Positions 30,915 to 43,223 of a stretch of DNA of 64,000 nt are shown piece after piece; within the stretch, counting starts at the first letter, position 1, and each line of letters starts with the position of its first letter. Below the pieces are notes generated by a model. It did no database searches. It saw only the letters and a list, made by a program, of their open reading frames with translations, and was not told the DNA's origin. Source of the stretch: Akebia trifoliata (Eukaryota > Streptophyta > Magnoliopsida > Ranunculales > Lardizabalaceae); contig CM030715.1 in NCBI GenBank assembly GCA_017979445.1, positions 9,726,187-9,790,186 of the forward strand. Direction: 5' to 3'. A program made the position numbers and the translations under genes.

Positions 30915-33041
30915 GACAGAGGATTGAAGAAAATTAGATAGCAAATCTATTTTGGTAGATAGTGTGATATCCGAATGCCAAAGCTAGTGACAGTTCATTT
31001 TGCAGCCTGATTTAACAATTTGTCGTGGTGTTCGGATCCTTGAGGGTAAAGCTCTCCCCGAATTAAAAAAAATGTCAGGTCCTTGAGCGCGAGCTCTCAC
31101 TGGCAGTGTCAGATCCTTGAATTTTAGAAAATTCTCATTGACTGATGTAACAACTGTGCAAGTGTGTGGACTTAAAATCTGAGATAGATTTCGAAGAGTT
31201 TGATTAAAATCTGAGCACAAAGTGAATATAAATTAAGCATAAATTGAGCATAATCTGAGCATAGATTGAGCATAATCTGAGCATAGATTGAGCATAATCT
31301 TAGCATAAATTGAGCATAACTGAGCATAATTTGAGTATAATTTGAACATAAACTGAGCATAATTCCGAGAAAACCCTCAGCGGTAACTGAGCATAATTCT
31401 AAGAATAACCTCGGCAGCATCTGAGCATAATTTCGAGAAAACCCTCAGCGGCATCTGAACATAAATTCTAGAAAGCCCTCGGTGGCATCTGAGCATAGTT
31501 CCGAGAAAACCCTCGGTTGCATCTGAGCATAATTCCGAGAAACCCTCGGCAGCAACTGAACATAATTCCGAGAAATTCTCGGTGGTAACTGGCTGAGTAA
31601 AATTGAGAATGAAGGAATAAATCTGGGAAATAACGATTGAAAATGAATCTAGAAAAGAGTGATTGAATCTGGGAATGAATAGATCTGGAAAAGAATGAAT
31701 GCCCTATCTCCTATTCCAAATGTAAGATCCAAAATGCTTTTGTTTGAACCTCAAGGTTTTATCCAAAAGTTTTATGAATTTAAAACCCGAGTTTTTATTT
31801 CTTTTGAACTTAAGGATTTTTCAAAAAACTATTATCAAGAGGGTAACCTTAAGTTTGGGGTTCCCATTATCTTTTAGGATTAACATTGCTCAAAAATGAA
31901 ATGCCCTTAGTCTGACAATAAACATGGCATTGGAGATAATTGAACTCATCATGTTAAAAAAATAAAAAAATGCCCCTAATATAAGCGGGAAAAGTTCATA
32001 TTAAAGAAGAAAGAAAATGCCCCTTGTATGAAGGTTTAAAATATTTGATTACCACAAGCGAAATAAAGATTCAACTTTTAATTTTGATTAATTTTATTGA
32101 AGGTTTTAAGTCAGGCTCAAGAGAATAAAATTATTTCCTTTTGAGACTCATCATAGAATTTACTCTTCTCTCCCTTGGTTCACTTGGGGAAGTAAACATT
32201 TTCAAATCGATCGTAGACAAGATGCTTGTGACTTCTGAGTCTGTGCCTAGTTTAAGCTAAGTATTGAACTTGATCATTCGGACTTCTGATGTTTCAGCTC
32301 GGATTGCTCTTAGTTTTTCTTTTGTTTTGCTTTGTTGCTCTTACTTTTGCCTAGATCGCCTTTCAGGTTTTCAATTTAGTGAGCTTGCTCCAACTTTTGC
32401 CTAGATCACCTTTTCAGGTTTTCAATCTAGCGAACGTTCTTTTTTCTTTGCTTTGATTGTTGCTAAGATCGTCCTTTCGGATTTTCAACCTTGCGAGCTT
32501 ACCTAAATTTTTGCCTAAGTCACCCTTTTCGGGTTTTCAACCTAGCAGGCTCTTTTATTTTCCTTTATGAACTTATGGAATTGCTGTCTGATCATGCTTT
32601 GCTATCTTCCTTGACTTTTCGCGCGGTATCTAGGAGGACTCTTATAGGTAAGCTTAGGACTGGGTATAAAAATAAAGGGATTTTGAGGCTTAAAAACCAG
32701 AATGCCCCTTGTGTGGCATTTCCTTTATTTTACCTTGAATTTTCTTCCCTATTCTGAAGATATTTCTTTTTTCTTTTCAGATTTTTCTATATATATATTT
32801 GTTTTGATGTGTGAGGAAATATATATTTTTTTTTGATGTGATCGGGCCTGAAGTAACTTCTCAGGTTGCCTACGTATCCCAGAATTTGGGGATCAGACCA
32901 AAACGTAGTTCGAATCTTCCTTCCCCTAGGTTAGGTGATCGGGCTGAGAAAGAAAAATGCATAATTTTTCTTTTTGAAAAGGCTGCAAAGGGGTTGAGAA
33001 AGGATATGTTGAACTGGGTAATATGAGGATTGATTCGGCCA
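30915..33041 (-). repeat. E3 3' untranslated region with tandem repeats
   Basis: Between pol and the PPT. 31205-31370 holds short GAGCATAATCT-type repeats. 31370-31610 holds about seven units of a 32-33 bp repeat (minus strand: CCGAGGGTTTTCTCGGAATT then ATGCTCAG). 32340-32550 holds two to three units of the ~60-bp repeat. Each matches an array in E2, where the 33-bp unit expanded to about 32 copies. No captured gene is seen here. Confidence 0.75.
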
Positions 33042-34180
33042 AAGATGACCTCCTTAAATGTAGTACCGTTTGATTTGGTCAAGGTTGGTTGGTTCAGTAA
33101 TTCGATTCCATCATGACCTTGAAGCCTGATAGCTTTTCCTAGTAATATTTCCTTGATGATGAACGGCCCTCACCAATTTGGTTTGAACTTCCCTCTAGGG
33201 TCAAAGATAGTGCCCGATTCTCTTTGAGTACTAAATTCCCGACTTGTAAGGGACGGGCCTTGATCTTTTTGTTAAACGCACGGGCAACTCTTCTTTGATA
33301 AGCTTGCACATGATACAAATCTCTTAGTCATTTTTCTTCGATCAAACTTAATTTTTCATACCGTTGACGAACCCAATCTGCTTCTGACAACTGACTTTCC
33401 AACAAGACATTGAGAGACGAAATTTCCATTTCAACTGGCAAGACTGCTTCCATGTAATACACTAAGGAGTAGGGAGTAGCTCTAGTAGATGATCGAATTG
33501 AAGTTCGATATGCCCATAGTGCAAATGACAATTTTTCTAACCAATCTCGATGTGATTGATACATTTTCTGATGATAGTCTTAAGATTCTTGTTAGCTGAT
33601 TCGACTGCTCCACTAGTCTGAGGGCGGTAAAGGGATGATTTGTGGTGTGAGATTTTGAACTTTGAACACAATGTAATAACCTCAGTTTTGAAGTGTGACC
33701 CGATATCATAAATCAACTTCGAAGGTACCCTGTATCGACTGATGATGTTTGTTTGGATAAACTTCGCAACTCAAGATGCAGTGAGGATAGCATAAGAGGC
33801 AGCTTCGACCCACTTGGTAAAATAATCGATAGCAACTAGAATATATTCATGCCCATTTGATGCCTTAGGCGATATTTTACCAATAATGTCAATTCCCCAA
33901 ATTGAGAATGGCCATGGTGAAGTCAGACCAACTAATTGAGATGGTGGCACATGTATAAGGTTCGCATGTATTTGGCATTTATGACAGGTTTTGACCATGT
34001 GATGACAATTTGTTTCCATTGTGGACCAGTAGTATCCTTGTCTTATAATTTTCTTAGCTAACATTTTCCCACTCATGTGAGGGCCACATTCTCCTAAATG
34101 TAGTTCAACCATTATCTGTTCAGCTTGATCTTCATCAACACGCGACAAATGAATCCCATCATAAGACCTTTTGTATAAAC
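33042..34180 (-). pseudogene. E3 integrase
   Basis: The zinc-binding part shows a conserved His (VELHLGECGPHMSG) and the Cys pair CHKCQ. The core shows the first Asp in IWGIDIIGKISPK and the family motif VAIDYFTKWVEAASYA. The second Asp site reads YDIGSHF and the Glu lies in GAVESANK. A C-terminal part at 33328-33564 has the motif ALWAYRTSIRSSTRATPYSL. Frames break near 33771 and again before 33564. The pol stop lies near 33044. Confidence 0.85.
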
Positions 34181-34789
34181 TTCCTGCGCATAGGATGAAT
34201 TGAGATGCTAATCTTAGTAGGGTTTGTCGTTTCTTCCTCGATGCTTCTTCTAGGAATTCTTGTTTTTCCAACACTCTCTTTATATCTGTGTACCATGGCT
34301 TTCCATCGGGTAGTCGAGTAGAAATGTTGATCTGATGGCAGTATGCGGGTTTATCTTTGACTTCGACAGTGATCGTCCTCAATTCCATGCTAGGGGGTAA
34401 ATGGATCATGGAAGATAGGGTGGCTAAAGAGTCAGCAAATCTGTTATCTTCACTTGACAAGTATTAGAACATGATAGCTTTGAACTTACTAAGTTTTACA
34501 GATGCTCATGATAAGGCTTCAACTTTTCGTTCCTAGTCTTCCATTCTTCCAATGACTGATGTATGACCAAGGCTGAATCCCCAAAAACTTCAATTTCTGT
34601 AATGCCTAGGTTCAAAGCGGCTTTGAGCCTGGCAATGCATGCCTCATATTCAGCCGTGTTATTGGTATTCGAAAATGCTAATTTAGTAGCGATAGGAATG
34701 TGGCATCCTTTCGGAGAAAACATAACTGCCCCTATGGCATACCCATTTTGATTGGTGGCTACATCAAAGTATAACTGCCATGTTTGGTT
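34181..34789 (-). pseudogene. E3 second (archaeal-type) RNase H and linker to integrase
   Basis: It carries NTAEYEACIARLKAALNLG with the catalytic Glu, VFGDSALVIHQ with an Asp, and NRFADSLATL with the last Asp. These are the hallmarks of the extra RNase H of the Tat lineage. The first-Asp region near 34750-34780 reads YFD followed by Val, where Gly is usual. Frames shift between 34460 and 34496. Confidence 0.75.
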
Positions 34790-35300
34790 CTACAATTTAA
34801 CATGCAAGATGTTCTCATCTGGGAATTGATCAACATGCCTTATTCCTTCTACTACAGGGTGATCTACCAAGTATTTTGCTACAGCTCTCCCCTTGATAGA
34901 TTTTTGTGTAACATGCGTGATGTCAAACTCTGATAACAACAATAACCATCGTGCGGTTCTCCCTGTCAACATCGGCTACTCGAAAAGATACTTGAGAGGA
35001 TCCATATAGATAACAGGATAATTGAATGAGACAGCATATAGTGCCGGAGTCTTTGAGTAGCCCATACCAGTGCTAACCAAGTTTTTTCGAGGGCCGAATA
35101 TTTTCGTTAATATTCTAACATCTTTTTGCTGATGTATTATATAGCCCTCTCTTTGCGAGTATCTTTGTCATACTATGCAAGCATGCATCCCATAACATTC
35201 TTCTGTGACTGACAGATAAAGAAGAAGTGGTTCACCCGGTGTAGGTGGAACCAAAATGGGTGGATTTAAGAGATACTCATTGACTTGGTAGAAAGCCTTT
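34790..35300 (-). pseudogene. E3 first RNase H (Ty3/gypsy type)
   Basis: The C-terminal part at 34790-34972 reads GRTARWLLLLSEFDITHVTQ, which follows the retroviral-type RNase H in Tat elements. The upstream part is fragmented by frameshifts. Confidence 0.65.
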
Positions 35301-36260
35301 TGACATTGCTCATTCTAAACTGTTGGTTCATTCTTCTTGAGAAGCTTGAAAATAGGTTCGCAGATGTTGGTGAGTTGAGGGATGAATCTGCTAACATACT
35401 GGATTCTGTCCAGAAAATCTCAAATATGCTTTTCAGTCTCAGGTGGCGGCATCTCTTGGATAGTTTTAATCTTCACAGGGTCTACTTCGATCCCTCTTTG
35501 ACTGACCACAAATCCCAATAATTTCCCAGAAGTTACTCCAAATACGCATTTCTGCGGGTTGATACGGAATTGGTACTTTTGAATCCTTGTGAGAAATTTT
35601 TTTAACGCAGCAACATGCCCCAGTTGTTATTTGGATTTGACTATCATATCATCTACATATACTACGACTTCCTTATGTATCATGTCATTTAGTAAAGTCG
35701 TGTCTGCTCTTTGATAGGTGGCTCTGGCATTTTTCAAACCAAAAGGCATAACCTTGTAGCAAAAGGTCCCCAACTATGTAATGAACGTCATTTTTTGCAT
35801 ATCTTGAGGATTCATTTTTATCTGATTGTACCCCAAAAACCATCCATGAAGGACAACAAAGCGTGTCCTACTGTACTTTCCACTAGAACATTTATGTGAG
35901 GTAAAGGAAAATTGTCTTTTGGGCTTGCTTTGTTTAGGTCTCTGAAATCCACACACATTCTAACTTTTCCATCCTTTTTCGGCACTGGGATGACATTAGC
36001 AATCCACTTAGGGTATTCTACTACTTCCAAAAATCCAGCGTTAATCTGCTTCGTAACTTTTTCTTTAATTTTCAGAGTCCATTCCGGCTTCATACATTGA
36101 AATTTTTGTTTGATTGGTCGAGCATCAGGATACAACGAAATTGATGTTGAACAATGTCTGTGCTTACCCTTGGCATATCCTCGTAAGATCACGCGAACAC
36201 GTTTTTGAAATTTCTGAGCAAGTCTACTATCCCTTTACGCTCATCAGGAGATAAAGTGAC
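35301..36260 (-). pseudogene. E3 reverse transcriptase
   Basis: The N-terminal part at 35818-36192 contains PEWTLKIKEKVTKQINAGFL, VIPVPKKDGKVRMCVDFRDL and PLPHINVLVE. The palm motif YVDD is intact at 35648-35659. Later motifs follow in other frames (NPQKC-like near 35550). RT copies the element RNA to DNA. Frameshifts near 35815 and further on make this copy non-functional. Confidence 0.85.
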
Positions 36261-36767
36261 CCCTATCCGAATTTCTTGAGGACTTTCTTTTGTTTTGAGG
36301 TTGATAACCTTTACTTCCTCTATTAGAGGTTGAGCCCGACGTTCCTATTGTTCAAGTAATTTGATTATTTCAAGGGGAAGTTCTTCGTCAGAAGGTTCTC
36401 CCTCCGAAGACAGATTATTAGTTAAATTATTATTGCGCTCGGTGTAATAAAAAATTTCTTTCATTTCATTAAAAAGAGATGGGGTAACAGGACTCATTGC
36501 AGACTTGACAGACTCACTTGACTCAGCAGGAAAAACAGACTCACTAGAAATAACAGACTCAATAGAAACAACTAACTTATTCGACTCAACAAAAATAAAG
36601 GACTCAACTGGCATGTCAGATTGAATAGGACTAATGGGACTGACATACCCAGCCTTGACGAGCAACACATGACTAATTACATGATAGTTAGAGAGACACC
36701 CAACAGTGGGTTTGAATACAGACTGAGGATTTGGGATACCCTTCTCAACTGACAACACTAGGACATT
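36261..36767 (-). pseudogene. E3 linker between G-patch and RT (left part, cut by E4)
   Basis: A Ser/Glu/Val-rich low-complexity segment (for example VSIESVISSESVFPAESSES) ends in an acidic part, EPSDEELPLEIIKLLEQ. The same acidic end precedes RT in E4 at 47390-47470. E4 inserted at 36768-36772; the frame resumes at 55706. Confidence 0.7.
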
Positions 36768-36772
36768 GTAAT
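36768..36772. repeat. Target-site duplication of E4, left copy (GTAAT)
   Basis: It abuts TGTAGACACC and recurs at 55701-55705. The interrupted E3 frame reads through if one copy and E4 are removed. Confidence 0.9.
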
Positions 36773-38813
36773 TGTAGACACCACAATTTGAACGGGCCAC
36801 TACTTGAAAGGGCCCAAAAATACAGATTTTTCAAATAAATGGGCCAACGGGCCTCAAGGGCCCAAGACATTGAAAAGTGACATTTTGATCGAACCAAGGC
36901 CCCTAAGACCACCTAATGGTTTGGGAGGCCCGCCAAGAGGACTCGGCCAACCTCCGCTTTCCCAATATTCACTGCTCCGCTTCCAAAACAAAAAACACTA
37001 AATTTTCGATAAAGTTCACCAACATTTTAATTAATTCAATAATTTCAAAATCTAAAAAAAAATGGATAAAACTAAAAATGTGAGACTTGGGATATCTATC
37101 ATTTCCTCTACCTTCACCGCTCCATCGTCGAAACCAAAAGCCCATTTACGACCCACTAACCTTCATCTCTCTAAAATAGATTTCTCACCTTACCCTCAAC
37201 CTAAAATCGATCCCATATCACCTAAATCCTAAAATGAACCTACCCTCAAAAATCTAACCCAAAACAAACCCCATCCAAGCCAAAATAACCCACAACCCTC
37301 CTAAAACCCAAGCCCAATGCACTAAAAGCCCACAAACCACTATCCATACCCAATTCATTATCCAACCCACAACCCTAACCCATCAACCACTACCCACATC
37401 AACCAATCACCATCTTGATAATCAAATATGACACATGTCATCACCCTATCTTACCTCCCTCATCCAACTACCTACCCTCATTAATTTTCTTTAAACCTCA
37501 TCTACCCACACATCAACCCATCACCTTTTCTCTCAAATCAAACACATCTACCCACACCCCTAACCTATACCTCCCCCTAATCTACCATTATCATTCCCTA
37601 CAAAATCCACATCTACAACCTAAGCCTACACCCATCCTTTCAAGTCAAACACTCAACCTCTCCCATCAACCCATCTCAACCCTTCATCTCTACCCATTTT
37701 GACACATGGCATCATCTCCCACACCCTCCCAAAATATCATCAACCACCTTCTTACACAACCTTTTTTTTAATTAAAATCTCATCCCCTCAACTCACTTCA
37801 CCAATTAATTACTCTCTTACACAATCCCATCCTCTCAACCATTCTCATTTATATACTCAACCCAAATGGATTGAAAGATCCAACCCATTTGGGTTGTAAA
37901 ATAACCCATTTACCCTTCTTACACAAATGCCTTTCAATCATCTTTAATTTACCCCCATTTTTCTCTTAAACCCCACACCATTCTACCACTTCTCTTCATT
38001 TTATCCCATTATGTCCCTATAATAACTCATCAACATCTTTAATTTCCTCTTCCTCTTCCCAAAAAATCCTCCAACTTTGACTACAAAAATTACCCCCCAA
38101 CTCTCACTACTAACCACTATTACCTATTCTTCACACCAATTCTCCCTTACTAACTCTACACCAAGTCTTACAAAAAAAAAGAAAATAAAATAATCCATCT
38201 TCTCTCCTCATATTTTCTCCAATCTCATACTAATCCTCTACAAAAATAATCACATCTTTTTTACATCACTAAGAACTCAAAAGACTTTAAGAAGAAGAAG
38301 AAAAGGAGATTGAAGATACAAGGTGGGTTCAAAGTGCACTCCCCCTCTCTCTCTATCCTCTCCTCCTCCCTCTTCTATCACCCCTCTTTCCTTCATTTTA
38401 TTTTTTAGGATGAATGGACCCCAAGGCTAAAGGTTTATACGGGTCATTTCCATCAATGGAATGACCCTATGATCAAGCAGAAAATGAACCCTTATCTAGG
38501 GTACAAATGTACCCACGTGGCACATTGTTTTTCACATCTTTTTAAATAAAAAAATAATCAAGTTTCTTTGAGGTTACCGGCATTTGGCAGGGAGAAAAGG
38601 GTGCCTAACACCTTCCCTTTTCTCCAATCGAGTCGCTTACCCGAATCTCAAGGGTTGATCTATCCTTATCCATCGTGAGTCACTACGAGCCCAAAATGGT
38701 AATTTTTCAAATTGTACATCGGGTGACCATTCACACCCACTTACAACATGAATGGTGGCGACTCCAAACCATCATAGATGTGGTCGTCGTAATGACGAAA
38801 TCACGTGTCTATA
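36773..38813 (+). repeat. E4 5' LTR
   Basis: It is 2041 bp, from TGTAGACACC to ACGTGTCTATA. It matches 53635-55700 with many substitutions and indels. 37150-38330 is almost devoid of G on the plus strand. The TATA box seen in the 3' LTR is lost here (CATCTTTAATTTCC at 38034-38047). The hairpin is at 38590-38623. Confidence 0.95.
38590..38623 (+). other. Conserved LTR hairpin (E4 5' LTR)
   Basis: GGAGAAAAGGG and CCCTTTTCTCC pair perfectly around TGCCTAACACCTT. The loop is identical to E2/E3 but the stem is entirely different in sequence. Confidence 0.7.
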
Positions 38814-38816
38814 GCT

Positions 38817-38834
38817 TGGCGACTCCGCTAGGGA
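38817..38834 (+). other. E4 primer binding site
   Basis: TGGCGACTCCGCTAGGGA, three bases after the 5' LTR, is close to the tRNA-Arg-type site of Ogre/Tat elements. Confidence 0.8.
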
Positions 38835-39129
38835 GTAAAGGCTTTATCCTCGTGTCAACTCGGTCATTTTGAAAAAAAAGAAAGGTTTCAAATTTTTTTT
38901 TATTTGCAAGCTAACATTACTTGTTATATTTGTTGTATTTATTTTTTAGGTAGGTATCTTTTTATTTATTTACTCACTTGAAAAAAAAAATAAAAAAAAA
39001 CCCGATTTTTACTTTATTTATCCTATTATATGTCCTTTTAAGCATGCATATCTTCAAAAAAATGAAAAAAAAAATTTCTTTTTTTGCCCCAAGCCAAAAA
39101 CCAAAGGCAATGTGCCTCAAAATGGGTAT

Positions 39130-39160
<31 letters not shown>

Positions 39161-39939
39161 AAAAAAGTCATTTTTCTTTTTTTTTTCCGAATGGACAGTC
39201 GAACTTAAACTGATTGTAACTTTCTCGTCCTATCTCCGATTAACTATTAGTGCATATCAATTTGGGGTAGAACAAAATTTTTTTCCAAATGTGACAAAGT
39301 TTGTAATATTTTGTCAAGTCAGAATCGATTTTTGAGCTCCTTTACTATCGTTTAGGCTAGCATTTCTGTTTGACGTCTCGTTGGGATACAAAATGAGTAG
39401 GAAAAAAAAGCATAAAGAAAAAATTTGGCCCAAGACAAAAACTAGAGGCAATGTGCCTCAAAATGAGCACAAAAAAAAATTAATTTAAAAAAATTAAAAT
39501 TTTTTTGCTCAGCTTGTTCCTTACATCAGTCTTGAAAATTTTCCTCTTGAAATTTTTTTTAAAAAGTTTTAAAGCTTCAAAAGATCAAACGGATCATTTT
39601 TTTTAAACTCAGGGCGTACCGCTCGTCACTATTTGATTGACCAAAATGAAAATTCAAAACGATCATCGATTGGACCATAAAAAATATAAAAATAAAAAGA
39701 GAAGTCCTTTTGTTATTAGTTCATTTATTTAAAAATAAATTGAAAAAAAAATGATGAAAAAAAAATCGATTGGTTGATGCATAACCATGAATGTGCTATC
39801 CTTGTGGATTGATTATATAAAAGGTCATGGTCTCTATATGTATATTTTAATGTGCCTACATGATTGTAATGTGGATGTAATAAATTTGGTACTCTTTGAG
39901 CTATGTGGTATCCATGTAAAAATGATTTGATCTAGCCAA
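38835..39939 (+). other. E4 leader, unique part
   Basis: AT-rich, with long A and T runs. The block GCCTCAAAATG(G/A)G(T/C) with GGCAATGTGCC occurs twice (39100-39125 and 39445-39470), so there is a local duplication of about 345 bp. No ORF. Confidence 0.5.
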
Positions 39940-40560
39940 CGAGCCCACTCATCTGGAAAATGTCCCGGGCACACCCTATCCTATTTACACACACCACTAG
40001 CACATTTACTTTACTGCATTGCACGCTTGCATGTCCCTAATAGCCAATGTGGCACTAGTGCGTGGTCCGGTCTCCTCGGAGATGCGACGTCATTCATGAA
40101 AATCACAACTCCAATCACGTACCGTAAGGTATATAAAACTGGGGCATCTATACCGTTTGATCAGGTGATTCTGAAAGGTATATTGATACACCCATGTTGG
40201 AGCGACCTGAGCCTTTGTCCTATTGTAAGCCGCACGGTCACATGTCCCGATTGCCAACGTAGTACTAGTACGTGGTCGGTCCCTTCGTGGGATGCGAAAA
40301 CCATTTATGAAAACTACAACTCTTGACTCGTACCCATAGGTATATAAAAGATAATCTAAGTACATCAATTGCACTTCTTGGTCAAAACCAGTGTCTAAGC
40401 AAAATCTTGCCCCGCTGTACCCTACTGTACGAGGGGGATAGACTACGTCTATTCTAGACGAGAGGTACTTAAATGGGCCCTTGCTCAGCATCGTGCGCCA
40501 TCTCTCAATTGGGGATCAAACTAACTATTTTTGACTTTAGAGAAGTGAATTGAAATTTTA
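39940..40560 (+). other. Conserved leader block (E4 copy)
   Basis: Closely matches 19862-20480 of E2 and the inverse of 60590-61260 of E3, even though the E4 LTR belongs to a different family. It contains the same CTGTACCCTACTGTACGAGG and TAGACTACGTCTATTCTAGA hairpin-prone stretch. Confidence 0.75.
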
Positions 40561-41149
40561 GATTATCACCTATACGGTATATCAAACCAATTCACCACGT
40601 ACCGTCTGATTGAGTACGCTTGAGAGGTATATAGGTGTTCTTGGGCAAGGGTGGCCAGATAAAAATGCATTGCACGTAGTAAACTTAGAGTTTAGAAACC
40701 TTCCCTGTAAGTCACGACTCGAACTTATCGTGGGTATTTTCGGGTTGTTCATTGAATGGAACCTGATGATTGATGTATGTGAATGATCAGATCAGAGTTT
40801 ATGATTGTCCTCAAGGATCAAAATTTTGTTTTTAGAAATTAAAATAGGTGCACCGACCCAATAAAGTCCATTTCTTGCAAAAATTCAATAATGATCCTGT
40901 TAATCTCGATCCAATAATCATGACAGACCGGGCCATTTAAATCAAAATGGATATCAAATTTTCACAAAAGAAAAATATTTTCCAGAAAGTAGGTTTTTCA
41001 AAAGAAGTGTTCTCTAGGAAAAAATATTTTCAAAAAAAAAAAGTGTTTTCAAGAAGGTGTTTTCCACAAGAACAAAATTTTTTCAAAAGAAAAGTAATTT
41101 TACATGGACCTTGGAAATGTACTGAACTATTCTTTTGTGTCAACTCAGC

Positions 41150-42315
41150 ATGTTAACTGCAAGCAATAACCCAATCGACCAGTTGGTCAAAACAACCATC
41201 ACGGGGATGCACACCGTAGAGAAATTCAACTTTGGAAAATTCATGTTGAGAGGCGCCCTGTACTTCCATGAGTTTGAGATAGATTGGAACCTTTTGCGCG
41301 CTATGGCTAAGCGTTGGAACCCTTATCTTCACATCTTCCAAATTGGGCATATGCACTTGTGTCCTACTAATGAAGACTATTGTGGCATCATGGGGATATC
41401 TACTTCTGATCCTCTAGTCAGGCCTTCATTGAAGACAGGATATTCTGGTGACCTCGCCACAGGCCTAAACATTTCAAAGGAAGAAGCCAAGGCCTTAGTC
41501 CGTAATGGGAGATTGGATTTAGTACCCTTATTGAGTCTATACCACTCTCGTAGTCATCCCATCAATGTAAAACTAGAAGCTTAGAGAGCCATTAGAGACT
41601 ATCGATTGTGTTTAGGAATCTTAACCCAATACATACCTCCAAAAGTGAGGGTCAAATTGTTCCTGAGTCTTTCATAGACATAGCTTCCCAGCTCTCTAGA
41701 AAAGTCAATCCTGTACCTCTCATTCTAGCTGAAACCTTATCAGGTTTGGATGCCATAAAAAATTTGAAGGAAGGGATTTCAAAAGAAGCCCTCACTTACT
41801 TTTTATGTGGTTTTGTGATCGTCTTAAAATTGTGGACATTCTTTCAACCCTCGAGTATTGGCCAGAGTACTTTTCCAAGAGAAATATGTTAGTGCGTCGC
41901 AACTCAGTTAAGGCTTGGAGCAAATGGTTGGATTCTTGTCTTGCCCATCATATTGGTTTGAGATGCCCTTGGTGGATGACGGACTACTCTGTTTTAGGAC
42001 CAAAAGATCCTATTATGTCCATTTGATTGGACTGGAAGAGACATCTTTTTATTGACCTGCCTTGATCCCAGAACAGTACAGAGTACCTATAGAGTTTTCG
42101 CTACCCCAACACAAAGAATTTTTTTTCCCGAACCATTGACTGAAAAGTTAGTGCATCTCATTGAGAAGGCTTGGAACAAGCGTACCTTAGGATATCCAGA
42201 GGGACAAGCAGAGTTCAAAGAGCTAGTTTTTAGAACTAAGAGAAGCAAGCCTAATTGTCCTAACAATCCTGATGATGATCAAAACAAATCCAAGCGTCCA
42301 TGTAAAAAAATCTAA
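41150..42315 (+). pseudogene. E4 ORF1 (Ogre-type ORF upstream of gag)
   Basis: It starts at ATG 41150 (MLTASNNPIDQLVKTTITGM) and would give a protein of about 385 residues. The E3 counterpart starts with a similar MLATGNNPIDQ. Landmarks are RGALYFHEFEIDWNLLRAMA, ESFIDIASQLSRK, RRNSVKAWSKW, FPEPLTEKLVHLIEKAWNKR and a basic C-terminus. Extra ORFs before gag are known in Ogre elements; their function is not established. A TAG at 41582, frameshifts near 41640 and 41800, and a stop near 42025 break it. Confidence 0.75.
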
Positions 42316-42487
42316 GTCAGAGTTATTTGAAAGTTGTTATTCAATGAAAATCCTATCTGTTAAACAATTTTCAATAGTTCAATAAAATTTCTTTCAGTTT
42401 CTTTGTGGATAATCATTGCATAAATGAATTATTTAATGGGTTGGTGTACAAAATTCAAAATGAAATTTCTTTTTCAAAATGTTTTAC

Positions 42488-43125
42488 TGACTCCGTGTCG
42501 ATGCCAGCCCCGTGCTGATGAAATTTCTTTTTAAAATATTTTACCGACTTTGTGTCAATACCAGCTCCGTGCTGATGTAATCATTTTTAATTTTACCAAC
42601 TCCGTGTCGATGCCAGCTCCGTGCTGATGAAATCATTTTTACCGACTCCGTGTCGATGCCAGCGCCATGCTGATGAAATTGTCTTTAAATTTTACCGACT
42701 CCGTGTCAATGCCAGCTCCGTGCTGATGAAGTCTTTTTAATTTTATCGACTCCGTGTCGATGCCAACTTCGACTGATGTAATTTTTTTTCAAAATATTTT
42801 ATCGACTCTGTGTCGATGTCAGCCCCATGCTGATGAAATTCCCTTTTCAAAGTATTTTTACCAACTCCGTATTGATGCCAGCTCCGTGCTGATGTAATCG
42901 CTTTTTATTTTACCGACTCCGTGTCGATGCCAGCTCTAGCTGATGTAATTCTTTTTCAAAATCATTTTTTACCAGCTCCGTGTTGATGCCAGCTCTGTGC
43001 TGATGAAATCTTTTTAATTTTACCGACTCCGTATCGATGCCAGTTCCGGCTGATGTAATTTTTTTTCAAATGTTTTGGCAGTCCCGTGTTGATGCCAACT
43101 TCGCGTTAATATCTGCTCCGAGCCG
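42488..43125 (+). repeat. Tandem array between ORF1 and gag, about 12 units of 45-60 bp
   Basis: The unit core is ACCGACTCCGTGTCGATGCC then AGCTCCGTGCTGATGAAATC, spaced by T-rich linkers of varying length. E3 has no such array at the equivalent place (58720-58935), so it was acquired or expanded in the E4 line. Confidence 0.9.
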
Positions 43126-43223
43126 AAGAACTCTTTTCTTTAAAACTCGTTTACTTTAAAATAAATAACTTTACCCGACCTAATAAAATATCATGCATTT
43201 TTCTTTTTGTAAAAAAGATAGTA

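Noticed and set aside
40090..40491. A 133-residue minus-strand open frame in the E4 leader, with plus-strand partners
   Set aside because: The same DNA in E2 and E3 does not keep the frame. Conservation there is of nucleotides, not protein.
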